The notes under the pieces were generated by a model, which saw nothing but the letters and a program-made list of their open reading frames with translations, did no database searches and was not told the DNA's origin. Shown here piece by piece: positions 19,059 to 28,287 of a stretch of DNA of 64,000 nucleotides. The position numbers were made by a program, and so were the translations under genes. Numbering within the stretch: position 1 is the first letter of the stretch; every line of letters begins with the position of its first letter. Source of the DNA: Rhodocyclaceae bacterium (lineage in GTDB: Bacteria > Pseudomonadota > Gammaproteobacteria > Burkholderiales > Rhodocyclaceae); contig JADFDU010000001.1 in assembly GCA_018262775.1 (NCBI GenBank), forward strand, positions 1 to 64,000. The letters run 5' to 3'.

Positions 19059-19775
19059 ATGAAGAAGACCCTGCTGATTGGAGTGGCAATTCTGGCGATT
19101 GTCCTGACGGGTATCGGCGTCTGGCTGTATTCATCGCTCGACTCCATCGTCAAGACTGCTATCGAGAAATACGGTTCGGAGATCACCCAGGTGGCCGTCA
19201 GCGTCAGCGACGTGAAACTGTCCGCCACCGACGGCAAGGGTACACTCAAGGGCCTGCGCGTCGGCAATCCGAAAGATTTTCGCACACCCCATGCCGCGTC
19301 CGTCGGCTCCATCGAGCTCGCGGTTGCCCCTGCCAGCCTCACCAGCGATGTGGTGCTGATCCACAAGATCGCCATCGCCTCGCCGCGCATCTCCTATGAG
19401 GCCGGCAGCGGCGACAAGAGCAACTTCGATGTCATCCGGCAGAACGTCGACCGATCATTGGGCAAGGGCAAAAAAGAAAAGGACAAGAGCTCGCCAGGAA
19501 AAAAAATGATCGTCGAGCACCTCTCCATCCGCGACATCAAGGTGACCTACTCGCCCATCCTCCTCGAGGGCAATGGCTTCGAAATCTCCCTGCCTGACAT
19601 TGCGCTACGCGACATCGGCAAGGCGAAAGGCGGCGTCACTTCCGCCGAACTGGCCAAGGTCGTGATGGATGCGCTGATGACCCGCATGACGCGCGCCATC
19701 ACCGATACGCTGAGGAACACCGCCGACATCACCAAGAGCGTGACCGACAGCGTGAAGGGTCTGTTCAAAAAATGA
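19059..19775 (+). CDS. AsmA-like / DUF748-like membrane-anchored protein
   Basis: 238 residues. One N-terminal membrane helix (4-24) is followed by SLDSIVKTAIEKYGSEITQ..VSVSDVKL, the typical start of AsmA-like proteins, and beta-rich sequence with LKGLRVGNP. It is probably anchored in the inner membrane facing the periplasm. The start Met follows GGAGG by six bases; the Met four codons earlier overlaps that site. AsmA-family members are linked to lipid transport, but this short form is not characterised. Confidence 0.75.
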   Translation: MKKTLLIGVAILAIVLTGIGVWLYSSLDSIVKTAIEKYGSEITQVAVSVSDVKLSATDGKGTLKGLRVGNPKDFRTPHAASVGSIELAVAPASLTSDVVLIHKIAIASPRISYEAGSGDKSNFDVIRQNVDRSLGKGKKEKDKSSPGKKMIVEHLSIRDIKVTYSPILLEGNGFEISLPDIALRDIGKAKGGVTSAELAKVVMDALMTRMTRAITDTLRNTADITKSVTDSVKGLFKK

Positions 19776-19806
19776 ACCTCGATTTCCTGCCAGGGTCTAG
19801 ACAAGC

Positions 19807-20430
19807 GTGAACCCCGCTACGCCCGACACGCCCCCGCTGACGACCCGTCTCCTGCATGCAGGCGACCGGCCGGCCATTGAGCACTTCTTCCTCGCCGAGA
19901 TGGACGATGTGTCGCTCTACTGGCGCTTCTTCCGCACCATGACGCCGATGACCGTCAACGCCTATGTGGCGCAGATGCGCTTCGACAGCGGCTGCCTCGC
20001 CTACGGCGCGTTCTTCGGCGAACGGCTGGTCGGCGTAGCCGAGATCTCGGCCATTCCCGGCAGCGAAAGCTGCACGGAGAACCGTCCCGGCGCCCTCTCC
20101 TGCGGGGAACTGGGCATCGCCGTCTCCAACCAGCTGCACCACAAGGGCATCGGCCGCCAGTTGCTCAGCCGCCTGCTCGACGATGCATGGACGCGCGGCC
20201 TGAAGCGCATCCAGCTCTCCAGCCTGCGCGACAACCGCCCCATGCTCGCCCTCGCCACCCGTCTCGGCTTCAAGGCCCTGCGCGAGGAATCCGGCGAGGT
20301 CATCATGCAGGCGCTGCGCCCGGCCGACTGGCCGCAGGTGGTGCCGCGCCGCATGAAGCAGGCGGCCGCGCACGCAACGGAGCGCGAGATCAACTGCAGC
20401 GCGAAAATCGTCAACGCCCGCTGCAGGTAA
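19807..20430 (+). CDS. GNAT-family N-acetyltransferase
   Basis: 207 residues, GTG start. The acetyl-CoA binding motif A appears as LGIAVSNQLHHKGIGRQLLSRLL, and motif B as the RPMLALATRLGFK region. The N-terminal half contains SLYWRFFRTM, as seen in stand-alone GNATs and the acetyltransferase part of protein acetylases. The substrate is unknown. The gene is convergent with the formate dehydrogenase gene and overlaps its 3' end by 20 bp. Confidence 0.85.
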   Translation: MNPATPDTPPLTTRLLHAGDRPAIEHFFLAEMDDVSLYWRFFRTMTPMTVNAYVAQMRFDSGCLAYGAFFGERLVGVAEISAIPGSESCTENRPGALSCGELGIAVSNQLHHKGIGRQLLSRLLDDAWTRGLKRIQLSSLRDNRPMLALATRLGFKALREESGEVIMQALRPADWPQVVPRRMKQAAAHATEREINCSAKIVNARCR

Positions 20431-23230
20431 TTCTGGCCGCGCAATACTTGAACTCGGGGATCTTGCCGAAGGGATCGAGCGCCGGGTTCGTCAGCAGGTT
20501 CGCCGCCGCCTCGACGTAGCAGAAGGGCATGAACAGCGTGCCGCGGGCCAGCCCCGCATCGGCGCGCGCCTTGGCCGACACCTTGCCGCGCCGCGTTTCC
20601 AGCACGACAAAATCCCCCGCCACACAATTCAGCTCGGCCAAATCCTGCGGATGCATGTCCACGTGGGCTTCCGGCTCCAGCTCATCCAGCACCGTCGAGC
20701 GCCGCGTCATGGCGCCAGTGTGCCAGTGCTCCAGCACGCGCCCGGTGATGAGCACGAAGGGATAATCGGCGTCCGGCACTTCGGCTGCCGGCCGAAACTG
20801 CGCCGGCACGAACTTGCCGCGTCCGCTGGCCGTGGGGAAGCGTTCGATGAAGATCACTGGCTGCCCCGCGTCCGCCGCATCCGCGCAGGGGTAGGTCACG
20901 GCATCTTCCCGCTCCAGGCGTTCCCAGGTAATGCCGGCGATCGACGGCATGGCGCCGCGCATTTCCTCGAACACCTCCTGCGGCCCGGCGTAATGCCAGT
21001 CGAGGCCGAGCCGGCGCGCCAGCTCCTGCAGGATCCACAAGTCCTGCCGCGCTTCACCCGGTGGCGCGATGGCGGCGCGGCCGATCTGCACCGTGCGGTC
21101 GGTGTTGGTGAAGCTGCCGGTTTTCTCGGCGAAGCTCGAGGCCGGCAGCACCACGTCGGCGAGCGCCGCCGTCTCGGTGAGAAAGAGATCCTGCACGACA
21201 AGGTGTTCGAGCGACGCCAGCCCGGCGCGGGCGTGTGCGAGGTTGGGGTCCGACATGGCCGGATTCTCGCCCATGACGTACATCCCCCTGATCTCGCCGC
21301 GATGCGCCGCATCGAGAATCTCCACCACGGTGAGGCCCGCTTTCGGATCAAGCTGCACGCCCCACAATTTTTCGAAGCGGGCACGCACCGCAGCGTCCGC
21401 CACGCGGCCGTAGTCGGGCAGCATCATCGGGATGAGGCCGGCATCCGACGCCCCCTGCACATTGTTCTGGCCGCGCAGCGGATGCAGCCCCGTGCCGGGC
21501 CGGCCGATGTGGCCGGTCATCAGCGCCAGGGCGATGAGGCAGCGCGCGTTGTCCGTGCCGTGCGTGTGCTGCGAAACGCCCATACCCCAGAAGATCATCG
21601 CCGCGCGCGACGTCGCGTAGATGCGCGCCACGGTGCGGATCGTCTCGGCGTCGATGCCGCAGATCGACGCGGCCGCCTCCGGCGTGACGCGCAGCGCGTT
21701 CTCGCGGAAATCGGCGAAGCCTTCCGTCCGTGCGGCGATGAAAGCGTCGTCGGTCAGCCCTTCGGTGATGATGACGTGGGCGATGGCGTTGAGCAGCACC
21801 ACGTCGCTGTCGGGCTTGAACTGCAGCGCGTAGGCGGCATGGCGCGCCAGCTCGGTCCGGCGCGGGTCCATGACGATCAGCTTGGCGCCGCGCTTTACGG
21901 CATTCTTCATCCACGTCGCCGCCACCGGGTGGTTCACCGTCGGGTTGGCGCCGATGACGACGATCACGTCGGCATGCTCGACATCGGCGACGGGATTCGA
22001 CACCGCGCCCGAGCCGATGCCTTCGAGCAGCGCCGCCACCGACGAGGCATGGCACAGCCGCGTGCAGTGGTCGACGTTGTTGCTGCCGAAGCCCACGCGC
22101 ACCAATTTCTGGAACAGGTAGGCCTCTTCGTTCGAGCCCTTCGCCGAGCCGAAGCCGGCCAATGCCTGCTTGCCGTCGCGCTGCAGGATGCGCTTCAGGC
22201 CGTCGGCGGCGAAGTCGAGCGCCTCCGCCCAACTCGCTTCGCGGAAATCCGCCAAAGTGTTGTCGACGGATTTCGCCACGCCCGGCTTGCGCATGAGCGG
22301 CTTTGTCAGGCGCTGCGGATGGCGCGCGTAGTCGTAGCCGTAGCGGCCCTTGACGCACAGGCGGCCATGGTTGGCCGGTCCGTCGCGGCCCTCGGCGGCG
22401 ACGATCGCGTTGTCGCGCACATGGTAGGTGATCTGGCAACCGACGCCGCAGTAGGGGCAGAGGGAGTTGATGCGCTTCTCCCCCACCGCCGTCTCCCCCC
22501 TTTGGAAAAGGGGGGCCGGGGGGGATTTATCAGCCGCCGCAAAATCCCCCGGCGACTGCGTCGCCACCCCCTTTTTTGACCGGAGGAAATCCCCGTGGGA
22601 CAAAGGGGTTTGTTGGGCGGGGAGCAGTGCGCCCGTCGGGCAGGCGGCGACACACTCGCCGCAGCCGACGCAGGAACTCGCCCCCATCGGGTCGCCGAAG
22701 TCGAAGACGATTTCCGCCTGCGCGCCACGCCGGGCGTAGCCGATGACATCGTTTACCTGCACCTCGCGGCAGGCGCGCAGGCAACGCGTGCACTGGATGC
22801 AAGCCTCCAGCCGCACGGCGATGGCCGGATGCGAGCTGTCCACCGCCGGTTGCGTGCGGCGCGGAAAGCGCGGCGCGCGCACGTCCATGCGCCGCGCCCA
22901 GAAGTCCAGTTCGGAATCGTCGCGCACCGCCTCGTCCGGCATGTCGGATTGCAGCAGTTCCAGCACCATTTTTTGCGCCGCGACGGCGCGCGCGCTTTGC
23001 GCCTGCACCTGCATGCCGGCCTTCGGCGCACGGCAGCACGACGGCGCCAGGGCGCGTTCGCCGCCGATCTCCACGACGCAGGCGCGGCAGTTGCCGTCTG
23101 GACGCAAACCTTCCTTGTGACAAAGATGCGGGATGTCGATACCGTGGCGCTTGGCGGTCTGGAGGATGCTCTCGCCCTCGCGGGCGTCGACCTCACGGCC
23201 GTCGAGCGTGAACCGAACCGTGTCACTCAT
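20411..23230 (-). CDS. fdsA: NAD-linked formate dehydrogenase, molybdenum catalytic subunit
   Basis: 939 residues. An N-terminal 2Fe-2S ferredoxin domain (CHKEG, CRACV) is followed by a NuoG-type Fe-S segment and two 4Fe-4S clusters (CIQCTRCLRAC, CVGCGECVAAC). The molybdopterin domain begins with CPYCGVGC. The active-site Cys lies in DHCTRLCHASS, where E. coli FdhF has selenocysteine. It oxidises formate to CO2 and passes electrons to the FdsG-FdsB fusion at 23293. A repeat-derived insertion of about 40 residues separates the ferredoxin and molybdopterin parts. No fdsD or fdhD is in the window. Start ATGAGTGACACG matches homologues. Confidence 0.95.
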   Translation of the reverse strand: MSDTVRFTLDGREVDAREGESILQTAKRHGIDIPHLCHKEGLRPDGNCRACVVEIGGERALAPSCCRAPKAGMQVQAQSARAVAAQKMVLELLQSDMPDEAVRDDSELDFWARRMDVRAPRFPRRTQPAVDSSHPAIAVRLEACIQCTRCLRACREVQVNDVIGYARRGAQAEIVFDFGDPMGASSCVGCGECVAACPTGALLPAQQTPLSHGDFLRSKKGVATQSPGDFAAADKSPPAPLFQRGETAVGEKRINSLCPYCGVGCQITYHVRDNAIVAAEGRDGPANHGRLCVKGRYGYDYARHPQRLTKPLMRKPGVAKSVDNTLADFREASWAEALDFAADGLKRILQRDGKQALAGFGSAKGSNEEAYLFQKLVRVGFGSNNVDHCTRLCHASSVAALLEGIGSGAVSNPVADVEHADVIVVIGANPTVNHPVAATWMKNAVKRGAKLIVMDPRRTELARHAAYALQFKPDSDVVLLNAIAHVIITEGLTDDAFIAARTEGFADFRENALRVTPEAAASICGIDAETIRTVARIYATSRAAMIFWGMGVSQHTHGTDNARCLIALALMTGHIGRPGTGLHPLRGQNNVQGASDAGLIPMMLPDYGRVADAAVRARFEKLWGVQLDPKAGLTVVEILDAAHRGEIRGMYVMGENPAMSDPNLAHARAGLASLEHLVVQDLFLTETAALADVVLPASSFAEKTGSFTNTDRTVQIGRAAIAPPGEARQDLWILQELARRLGLDWHYAGPQEVFEEMRGAMPSIAGITWERLEREDAVTYPCADAADAGQPVIFIERFPTASGRGKFVPAQFRPAAEVPDADYPFVLITGRVLEHWHTGAMTRRSTVLDELEPEAHVDMHPQDLAELNCVAGDFVVLETRRGKVSAKARADAGLARGTLFMPFCYVEAAANLLTNPALDPFGKIPEFKYCAARITCSGR
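22491..22614. repeat. Palindromic repeat inserted in frame in fdsA
   Basis: The stretch contains CCCCCCTTTGGAAAAGGGGGG and a second block of the same kind, CCCCCTTTTTTG..CAAAGGGG. Such palindromes normally lie between genes. Here they are translated as SPPAPLFQRGE and TPLSHGDFLRSKKG, in the linker between two domains. Confidence 0.75.
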
Positions 23231-23249
23231 TGCAACCGCCCTGAACCGC

Positions 23250-23355
23250 CTTCGACACAGAGAGCACAGAGACACAGAGGGCACAGAGAAAATCAATCTT
23301 TTCCATTTTGGCTTTCCCTCTGTGTCCTCTGTGCCTCTGTGTCCTCTGTGTTGAA
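23250..23355. repeat. CACAGAG-rich inverted repeat between fdsA and fdsGB
   Basis: One arm reads GACACAGAGAGCACAGAG and repeats; the other is CTCTGTGTCCTCTGTGC and repeats. They can form a long hairpin. The last 18-20 codons of the FdsG-FdsB gene are read from this element. Confidence 0.75.
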
Positions 23356-25008
23356 AGCGCTTTTCACTTCCTGTGGGAAATACCGCAGCACCGACAGCAG
23401 CGGATTCGGCGCCGCCTGACCGAGGCCGCAGATCGAGGCGTCCTGCATGGTTTGCGACAGTTCCTTGAGCAGTCCGACATCCGCAACGTTCCACGCCGCG
23501 CGCGCCATCAGTTCGGACGCCTTCGCCGTGCCGACGCGGCAGGGCGTGCACTTGCCGCAGGATTCGTGGGCGAAGAACTGCATGGCGTTTTGCGCCACGG
23601 CACGCGCGCTGTCATGCTGCGAGAGGACGATGATCGCCGCCGAGCCGATGAAGCAGCCGTATTCCTGCAGGGTGTCGAAATCCAGCGGCACGTCGGCCAG
23701 TGAAGCCGGCAGGATGCCGCCCGAGGCGCCACCCGGCAGGTAGCCATAGAGAGTGTGGCCGGGCAGCATGCCCTCGCAGAACTCGTCGATCAGTTCGCGC
23801 AGGGTGATGCCCGCGGGTGCCAGGTGCACGCCCGGTTTCACCACCCGCCCGCTCACCGAGAACGAACGCAGGCCCTTGCGCCCATGCCGCCCCTGCGCGG
23901 CGAACCAGTCGGCGCCGCGCTCGACGATCTCGCGCACCCAGTAGAGGGTCTCCATGTTGTGTTCGAGCGTGGGCCGGCCGAAGAGGCCGACCTCCGCCAC
24001 GTAGGGCGGACGCAGGCGCGGCTGGCCGCGCTTGCCCTCGATGGATTCGATCATGGCCGATTCCTCGCCGCAGACGTAGGCGCCGGCGCCGCGCCGCAGT
24101 TCGATTTCCGGCGCCTCGGGGAAGGCGGTGCGCAGCGCCTCCAGTTCCTCCGCCAGCAGTGTCCGCAGGCCGGCGTATTCGTCGCGCAGGTAAATGTAGC
24201 TCCTGTCGATGCCCACCGCCCAGGCGGCGATGAGCATGCCTTCGAGGAAGCGGTGCGGCTCGCGCTCCAGGTAGTGGCGATCCTTGAAGGTGCCGGGCTC
24301 GCCCTCGTCGATGTTCACTGCCATCAGGCGCGGCGCGGGCATGTCGCGCACCACGCGCCACTTGCGCCCCGCCGGAAAACCCGCGCCGCCGAGGCCGCGC
24401 AGATGGGCCTGCTCCAGCGCGGCGATGATGTCCTCCACGCTGCGGCGGCCGGCGATGCAGTCCGCGTACAGCCGGTATCCGCCTGCGCCGCGATAGCCGG
24501 CGAGGCGGCGCGCGCCCTCCGGCAGCGGCGCCTCGATGGCCTGCGCATCGAGGGCCCACTGCACGGCATGCAGGTCGGCTTCCTCGATGGGGTTCTGCCC
24601 CACCACCGCCACCGGCGCACACGCGCAGCGGCCGACGCAGGGCACACGCTGCACCCTGACGCCGTCTCCCAGCGACTGACTTAGGGCGTCGATCAACTCG
24701 TTCGCCCCGGCCATTTCACAGGAGATGGAATCGCACACGCGCACGGTGAGCGGCGGCGGCGGCGTCTCGCCCGCGCGCACCACGTCGAAGTGATGGTAGA
24801 AGGTGGCGACCTCGTACACCTCGGTGCGCGACAGCTTCATCGCCTCGGCCAGCGCGGCGAGGTGATCGGCCGCGAGAAAGCCGTGTGCGTCCTGCAGGCG
24901 GTGCAGGTATTCGATGAGCAGATCGCGGAGCGGCGCCTGCGTGCCAAGCAGGGCAGCGACGGCTTCGCGGGCGGCGGCTGGAACGGGTTTTACGTGGCGA
25001 CGGGCCAT
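23293..25008 (-). CDS. Formate dehydrogenase NADH-reducing subunit, FdsG-FdsB fusion
   Basis: 571 residues joining two proteins that are usually separate. Residues 1-150 match NuoE/FdsG (2Fe-2S: CDSISC, CVGRCAC). The rest matches NuoF/FdsB, with the FMN/NADH motif RGLGGAGFPAGRKW, AYVCGEESA and the 4Fe-4S motif ESCGKCTPCRVG. It transfers electrons from FdsA to NAD+. The C-terminal tail NTEDTEAQRTQRES comes from the adjacent CACAGAG repeat and is not part of the fold. The start at MARRHVKP is chosen by homology of the N-terminal helix. It lies 62 bp upstream of fdsA, the same operon. Confidence 0.92.
   Translation of the reverse strand: MARRHVKPVPAAAREAVAALLGTQAPLRDLLIEYLHRLQDAHGFLAADHLAALAEAMKLSRTEVYEVATFYHHFDVVRAGETPPPPLTVRVCDSISCEMAGANELIDALSQSLGDGVRVQRVPCVGRCACAPVAVVGQNPIEEADLHAVQWALDAQAIEAPLPEGARRLAGYRGAGGYRLYADCIAGRRSVEDIIAALEQAHLRGLGGAGFPAGRKWRVVRDMPAPRLMAVNIDEGEPGTFKDRHYLEREPHRFLEGMLIAAWAVGIDRSYIYLRDEYAGLRTLLAEELEALRTAFPEAPEIELRRGAGAYVCGEESAMIESIEGKRGQPRLRPPYVAEVGLFGRPTLEHNMETLYWVREIVERGADWFAAQGRHGRKGLRSFSVSGRVVKPGVHLAPAGITLRELIDEFCEGMLPGHTLYGYLPGGASGGILPASLADVPLDFDTLQEYGCFIGSAAIIVLSQHDSARAVAQNAMQFFAHESCGKCTPCRVGTAKASELMARAAWNVADVGLLKELSQTMQDASICGLGQAAPNPLLSVLRYFPQEVKSAFNTEDTEAQRTQRESQNGKD
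24660..24683 (+). repeat. Dispersed motif, one mismatch, in fdsGB
   Basis: Last base of CTGACTTT is A; spacer CTCCCAGCGA. Antisense to the gene. Confidence 0.7.
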
Positions 25009-25212
25009 GACGGGATTTTGCAGGATTGGCCGCACTTGAACAATCCCGCATCGCTCAGGGACAACCATCATGCCACTAGGTATTCATCCTGATTGCCCAT
25101 GCGGGGCGCGCGGTTTAATTTGCCATGTATTGCCCATCTGTCTCTTGGCCAACGTAGCCCTGATCAACGCAGCTCCATTCACCGCAATCCCATCGGGAGA
25201 AGGAAACATTAC

Positions 25213-25782
25213 ATGAGCAACGTAGCGATTCACCCAGCGATCGACGCCGGTAGCAAGCCGGCTGCGGCCGGTTTTGCCGGCGGCAAGCTGTACTGCAAGT
25301 GCCCGACCGACAAGGTCGAAGTGACCATCAGCGCGCAGACCGCGCACAACCACGCCTGCGGCTGCAGCAAGTGCTGGAAGCCGAAGGGCGCGATATTCTC
25401 GCAAGTCGCCGTCGTCTCGCGCGACAAGGTCAATGTCACGGCCCATCCGGAAAAGCTGAAGATCGTCGACGCCAATGCCGCCATCCAGCGCCACGCCTGC
25501 ACCGGCTGCGGCGTGCACATGTTCGGCCGCATCGAGAACAAGGCGCATCCGTTCTACGGCCTCGACTTCGTGCACACCGAGCTGTCCGACAGCAGCGGCT
25601 GGTCGCCGCCCGAGTTCGCCGCCTTCGTCTCCTCCATCATCGAGACGGGCACCGACCCCGCGCAGATGCCCGCCATACGCGCGCGCCTGAAGGAACTCGG
25701 CCTGGAGCCGTACGACTGCCTCTCGCCCGCCCTGATGGATGCCATCTCCACGCACGTGGCCAAGAGCAGGAAGGCGGCGTAG
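25213..25782 (+). CDS. gfa: S-(hydroxymethyl)glutathione synthase
   Basis: 189 residues, the usual length. The zinc-binding Cys pattern is clear: YCKCP, CGCSKCW and [10 protein letters not shown]. Gfa speeds the addition of glutathione to formaldehyde, feeding AdhC (26750). GAGAAGG lies upstream of the ATG. It is divergent from the formate dehydrogenase operon and convergent with fghA. Confidence 0.95.
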   Translation: MSNVAIHPAIDAGSKPAAAGFAGGKLYCKCPTDKVEVTISAQTAHNHACGCSKCWKPKGAIFSQVAVVSRDKVNVTAHPEKLKIVDANAAIQRHACTGCGVHMFGRIENKAHPFYGLDFVHTELSDSSGWSPPEFAAFVSSIIETGTDPAQMPAIRARLKELGLEPYDCLSPALMDAISTHVAKSRKAA

Positions 25783-25792
25783 GAAGGGCCTC

Positions 25793-25857
25793 CGTCATTC
25801 ACGCGAAGGCGGGAATCCAGGCTTGTCCATGGATCCCCGCTTGCGCGGGGATGACGG
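25793..25857. repeat. REP-like element, paired copies
   Basis: Two hairpins of the GCGGGAATCCA / GGATCCCCGC family lie back to back between the convergent gfa and fghA genes. Confidence 0.8.
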
Positions 25858-25865
25858 TTTGTTTG

Positions 25866-26744
25866 TTACTGCTGAAACGCGGCTTGCGTAGCGGGTTGGC
25901 GGGCGGCCAGGTGGTGGGCGTGAAACCTGAGATGTTCCTCCATGAAGCTGGCGATGAAGAAATAGCTGTGGTCGTAGCCTTCGCGCAGGCGCAGGTCGAG
26001 CGCCACGCCGGCGCGCTCACACGCATCACGCAGTAATTCCGGCTTCAGCTGGGTTTCGAGGAATTGGTCTTTCGTGCCCTGGTCCACCAGCAGCGGCGGC
26101 CCCTTCCAGCCGCGTGATTCGAGCAGCGCCGTGGTGTCGTACTCGCGCCAGGTGGTGCGATCCTGGCCGATATAGCCGCTTAACGCCTTCTCGCCCCAAG
26201 GGCAACGCATCGGCGACGAGATGGGTGCAAAAGCAGATGCCGACTTGAATCGCTGCGGGTTCTTCAAGGCAATGGTGAGCGCGCCATGCCCGCCCATCGA
26301 ATGCCCGAAGATGCCGACCCGGGTCGGGTCGACGGCAAAATTCGACGCGACCAGCCACGGCAATTCCTCGGTCAGGTAGGAATACATGCGGTAGTGCTTG
26401 CGCCACGGCTCCTGCGTTGCGTCCAGGTAGAAGCCGGCGCCCTTGCCGAAGTCGTAGCTGTCCTTGTCGTCGGGCACGTCGTCGCCGCGCGGGCTGGTGT
26501 CCGGCGCCACGATGGCGACGCCGAGTTCCGCCGCGACGCGCTGCGCGCCTGCCTTGACGATGAAGTTGTCCTCGGTGCAGGTCAGGCCGGACAGCCAGTA
26601 GAGCACCGGCACCAGCCCCTGCTGCGCCTGCGGTGGCATGAACACTCCGAAGCGCATGGTGCAGCCGGTCTCCGGCGAGGCGTGGCTGTAGACCCCCTGC
26701 ACGCCACCGAAGCACAGGTTCTGGGTAACGGTTGTCAGCGTCAT
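25866..26744 (-). CDS. fghA: S-formylglutathione hydrolase
   Basis: 292 residues. Esterase-D fold with the nucleophile motif GHSMGGHGAL, and later Asp and His in the catalytic triad (KDQFL, GYDHSYFF). It hydrolyses S-formylglutathione to formate and glutathione. The start MTLTTVTQNL lies 5 bp after the adhC stop, so the two are co-transcribed. The much longer open frame upstream is an adhC shadow. Confidence 0.95.
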   Translation of the reverse strand: MTLTTVTQNLCFGGVQGVYSHASPETGCTMRFGVFMPPQAQQGLVPVLYWLSGLTCTEDNFIVKAGAQRVAAELGVAIVAPDTSPRGDDVPDDKDSYDFGKGAGFYLDATQEPWRKHYRMYSYLTEELPWLVASNFAVDPTRVGIFGHSMGGHGALTIALKNPQRFKSASAFAPISSPMRCPWGEKALSGYIGQDRTTWREYDTTALLESRGWKGPPLLVDQGTKDQFLETQLKPELLRDACERAGVALDLRLREGYDHSYFFIASFMEEHLRFHAHHLAARQPATQAAFQQ

Positions 26745-26749
26745 GATGC

Positions 26750-27859
26750 TCAGAAGGTGACGACCGAACGGATCGACTTGCCTTCGTGCATCAGGTCGAA
26801 GGCCTCGTTGATGCGCTCCAGCGGCATGACGTGGGTGATGAGGTCGTCGATGTTCACCTTGCCGTCCATGTACCAGTCCACGATCTTCGGCACGTCGGTG
26901 CGGCCACGCGCGCCGCCGAAGGCCGAGCCCTGCCAGACGCGGCCGGTGACCAGCTGGAACGGCCGCGTGGTGATCTCCTGACCGGCGCCGGCGACGCCGA
27001 TGATGGTGGAGACGCCCCAACCCTTGTGGCAGCACTCCAGCGCCTGGCGCATCAGCTTGACGTTGCCGACGCACTCGAACGTATAGTCGGCGCCGCCCTT
27101 CGTCAGGTTGACCAGGTAGGCAACGAGGTCGCCCTCGACTTCCTTCGGATTGACGAAGTGCGTCATGCCGAACTTTTCCGCCAGCGCCTTGCGCCCCGGG
27201 TTCAGGTCCACGCCGATGATCATCTCGGCGCCGACCATGCGCGCGCCCTGGACCACGTTGAGGCCGATGCCGCCGAGGCCGAACACCACCACGCGCGAGC
27301 CCGCGGTCACTTTCGCCGTGTAGATCACCGCGCCGATGCCGGTGGTAACGCCGCAGCCGATGTAGCACACCTTCTCGAAGGGCGCGTCCTCGCGGATCTT
27401 CGCCACCGAGATCTCCGGCATCACCGAGTAATTGGCGAAGGTCGAGGTGCCCATGTAATGGAAGACCGGCTTGCCGCCGAGGCTGAAGCGGCTGGTGCCG
27501 TCCGGCATCAGGCCCTGGCCCTGGGTCGAACGAATGGCCTGGCAGAGGTTGGTCTTCTGCGACAGGCAGTACTCGCACTGGCGGCATTCCGGCGTGTACA
27601 GCGGAATCACGTGGTCGCCCGGCTTGACGCTGGTGACGCCCGCGCCCACTTCGACGACAACGCCCGCGCCCTCATGGCCGAGGATCGCCGGGAAGATCCC
27701 TTCCGGATCGTCGCCCGAAAGCGTGAAGGCATCGGTGTGGCACACGCCCGTGGCCTTGATCTCCACCAGCACCTCGCCGGCGCGCGGGCCGTCGAGCTGC
27801 ACTGTTTCGATCGTCAGGGGGGCACCCGCCTTGTGGGCAACGGCTGCGCGTACGTCCAT
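26750..27859 (-). CDS. adhC: S-(hydroxymethyl)glutathione dehydrogenase, class III alcohol dehydrogenase
   Basis: 369 residues, full length. Catalytic zinc ligands in [10 protein letters not shown] and GHEGAG, structural zinc in the [15 protein letters not shown] cluster, and the NAD-binding [13 protein letters not shown]. It oxidises S-hydroxymethylglutathione to S-formylglutathione. AGGAG lies eight bases before the start. Upstream (27982) is a palindromic site of a kind also seen before osmC and the FixL-like kinase gene. Confidence 0.97.
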   Translation of the reverse strand: MDVRAAVAHKAGAPLTIETVQLDGPRAGEVLVEIKATGVCHTDAFTLSGDDPEGIFPAILGHEGAGVVVEVGAGVTSVKPGDHVIPLYTPECRQCEYCLSQKTNLCQAIRSTQGQGLMPDGTSRFSLGGKPVFHYMGTSTFANYSVMPEISVAKIREDAPFEKVCYIGCGVTTGIGAVIYTAKVTAGSRVVVFGLGGIGLNVVQGARMVGAEMIIGVDLNPGRKALAEKFGMTHFVNPKEVEGDLVAYLVNLTKGGADYTFECVGNVKLMRQALECCHKGWGVSTIIGVAGAGQEITTRPFQLVTGRVWQGSAFGGARGRTDVPKIVDWYMDGKVNIDDLITHVMPLERINEAFDLMHEGKSIRSVVTF

Positions 27860-27981
27860 GTGTTGGCTCCTGTCAGTGAATGAATGGGCAATGCAAAAAG
27901 CGAGAGTCGCCACGCAGCGCCCCTGCGAGTGAATATAGTCACTCCCGCCGCAGCGGGTAATCCGGATCGTTCCAGAGGAGG

Positions 27982-27999
27982 CTAGGGGTTATCCCTTAG
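27982..27999. promoter_or_regulatory. Palindromic site A, CTAGGGG-TTAT-CCCTTAG
   Basis: An imperfect dyad of 18 bp, 123 bp upstream of the adhC start. It shares the core GGGTTATCCC with site B (41055) and resembles sites at 39986 and 45577. Possible binding site of a response regulator. Confidence 0.5.
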
Positions 28000-28010
28000 C
28001 GCCGACGTAA

Positions 28011-28051
28011 CCCCTCTCCCCCGCCAGCGGGGAGAGGGTTGGGGTGAGGGG
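28011..28051. repeat. CCTCTCCCCGC-type intergenic palindrome, copy 1
   Basis: CCCTCTCCCCC-GCCAG-CGGGGAGAGGG followed by TTGGGGTGAGGGG. It is one of three copies in the window (32473, 37621). Confidence 0.85.
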
Positions 28052-28062
28052 CGATCAATTCC

Positions 28063-28086
28063 CGCCGTATTGTGGGGGCTGACTTT
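28063..28086 (+). repeat. Dispersed motif, exact copy, left flank of the nSTAND island
   Basis: Spacer ATTGTGGGGG, intergenic. The following bases TACGG match the copy at 37394 in all but one of the shared positions. Confidence 0.85.
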
Positions 28087-28198
28087 TACGGTAAGTTTGT
28101 ACTAGACGATACAGCCCTGAGGCCCGGAGTAAATGGTTGCTGCGCAATCGGGGCAGTCACGGCACTATGAATAGCAGGGCCCGCAACCCAAGGCGGAC

Positions 28199-28287
28199 TT
28201 TTAACGTCAAACCTCAGAGACGCGCCGCTTAAGGGCGCCGCTTGGGGTGAGGGGCTAGGCGTCTCTGCGAGCTCTGAGTTGTTACGT
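28199..28287 (-). repeat. attC-like recombination site A after the nSTAND gene
   Basis: On the minus strand the 5' arm ACGTAAC-AACTCAGAG and the 3' arm CTCTGAGG...ACGTTAAAA are imperfect inverted repeats. A perfect 9-bp inner pair (CAGAGACGC / GCGTCTCTG) is present. The 3' end resembles the integron core GTTRRRY with its last base off. The 89-bp length fits attC sites. It overlaps the gene stop codon, as cassette sites often do. Confidence 0.4.

Noticed and set aside
25866..27587. 573-codon frame joining sequence upstream to S-formylglutathione hydrolase
   Set aside because: The first half is adhC read in another frame; the real hydrolase starts at 26744.
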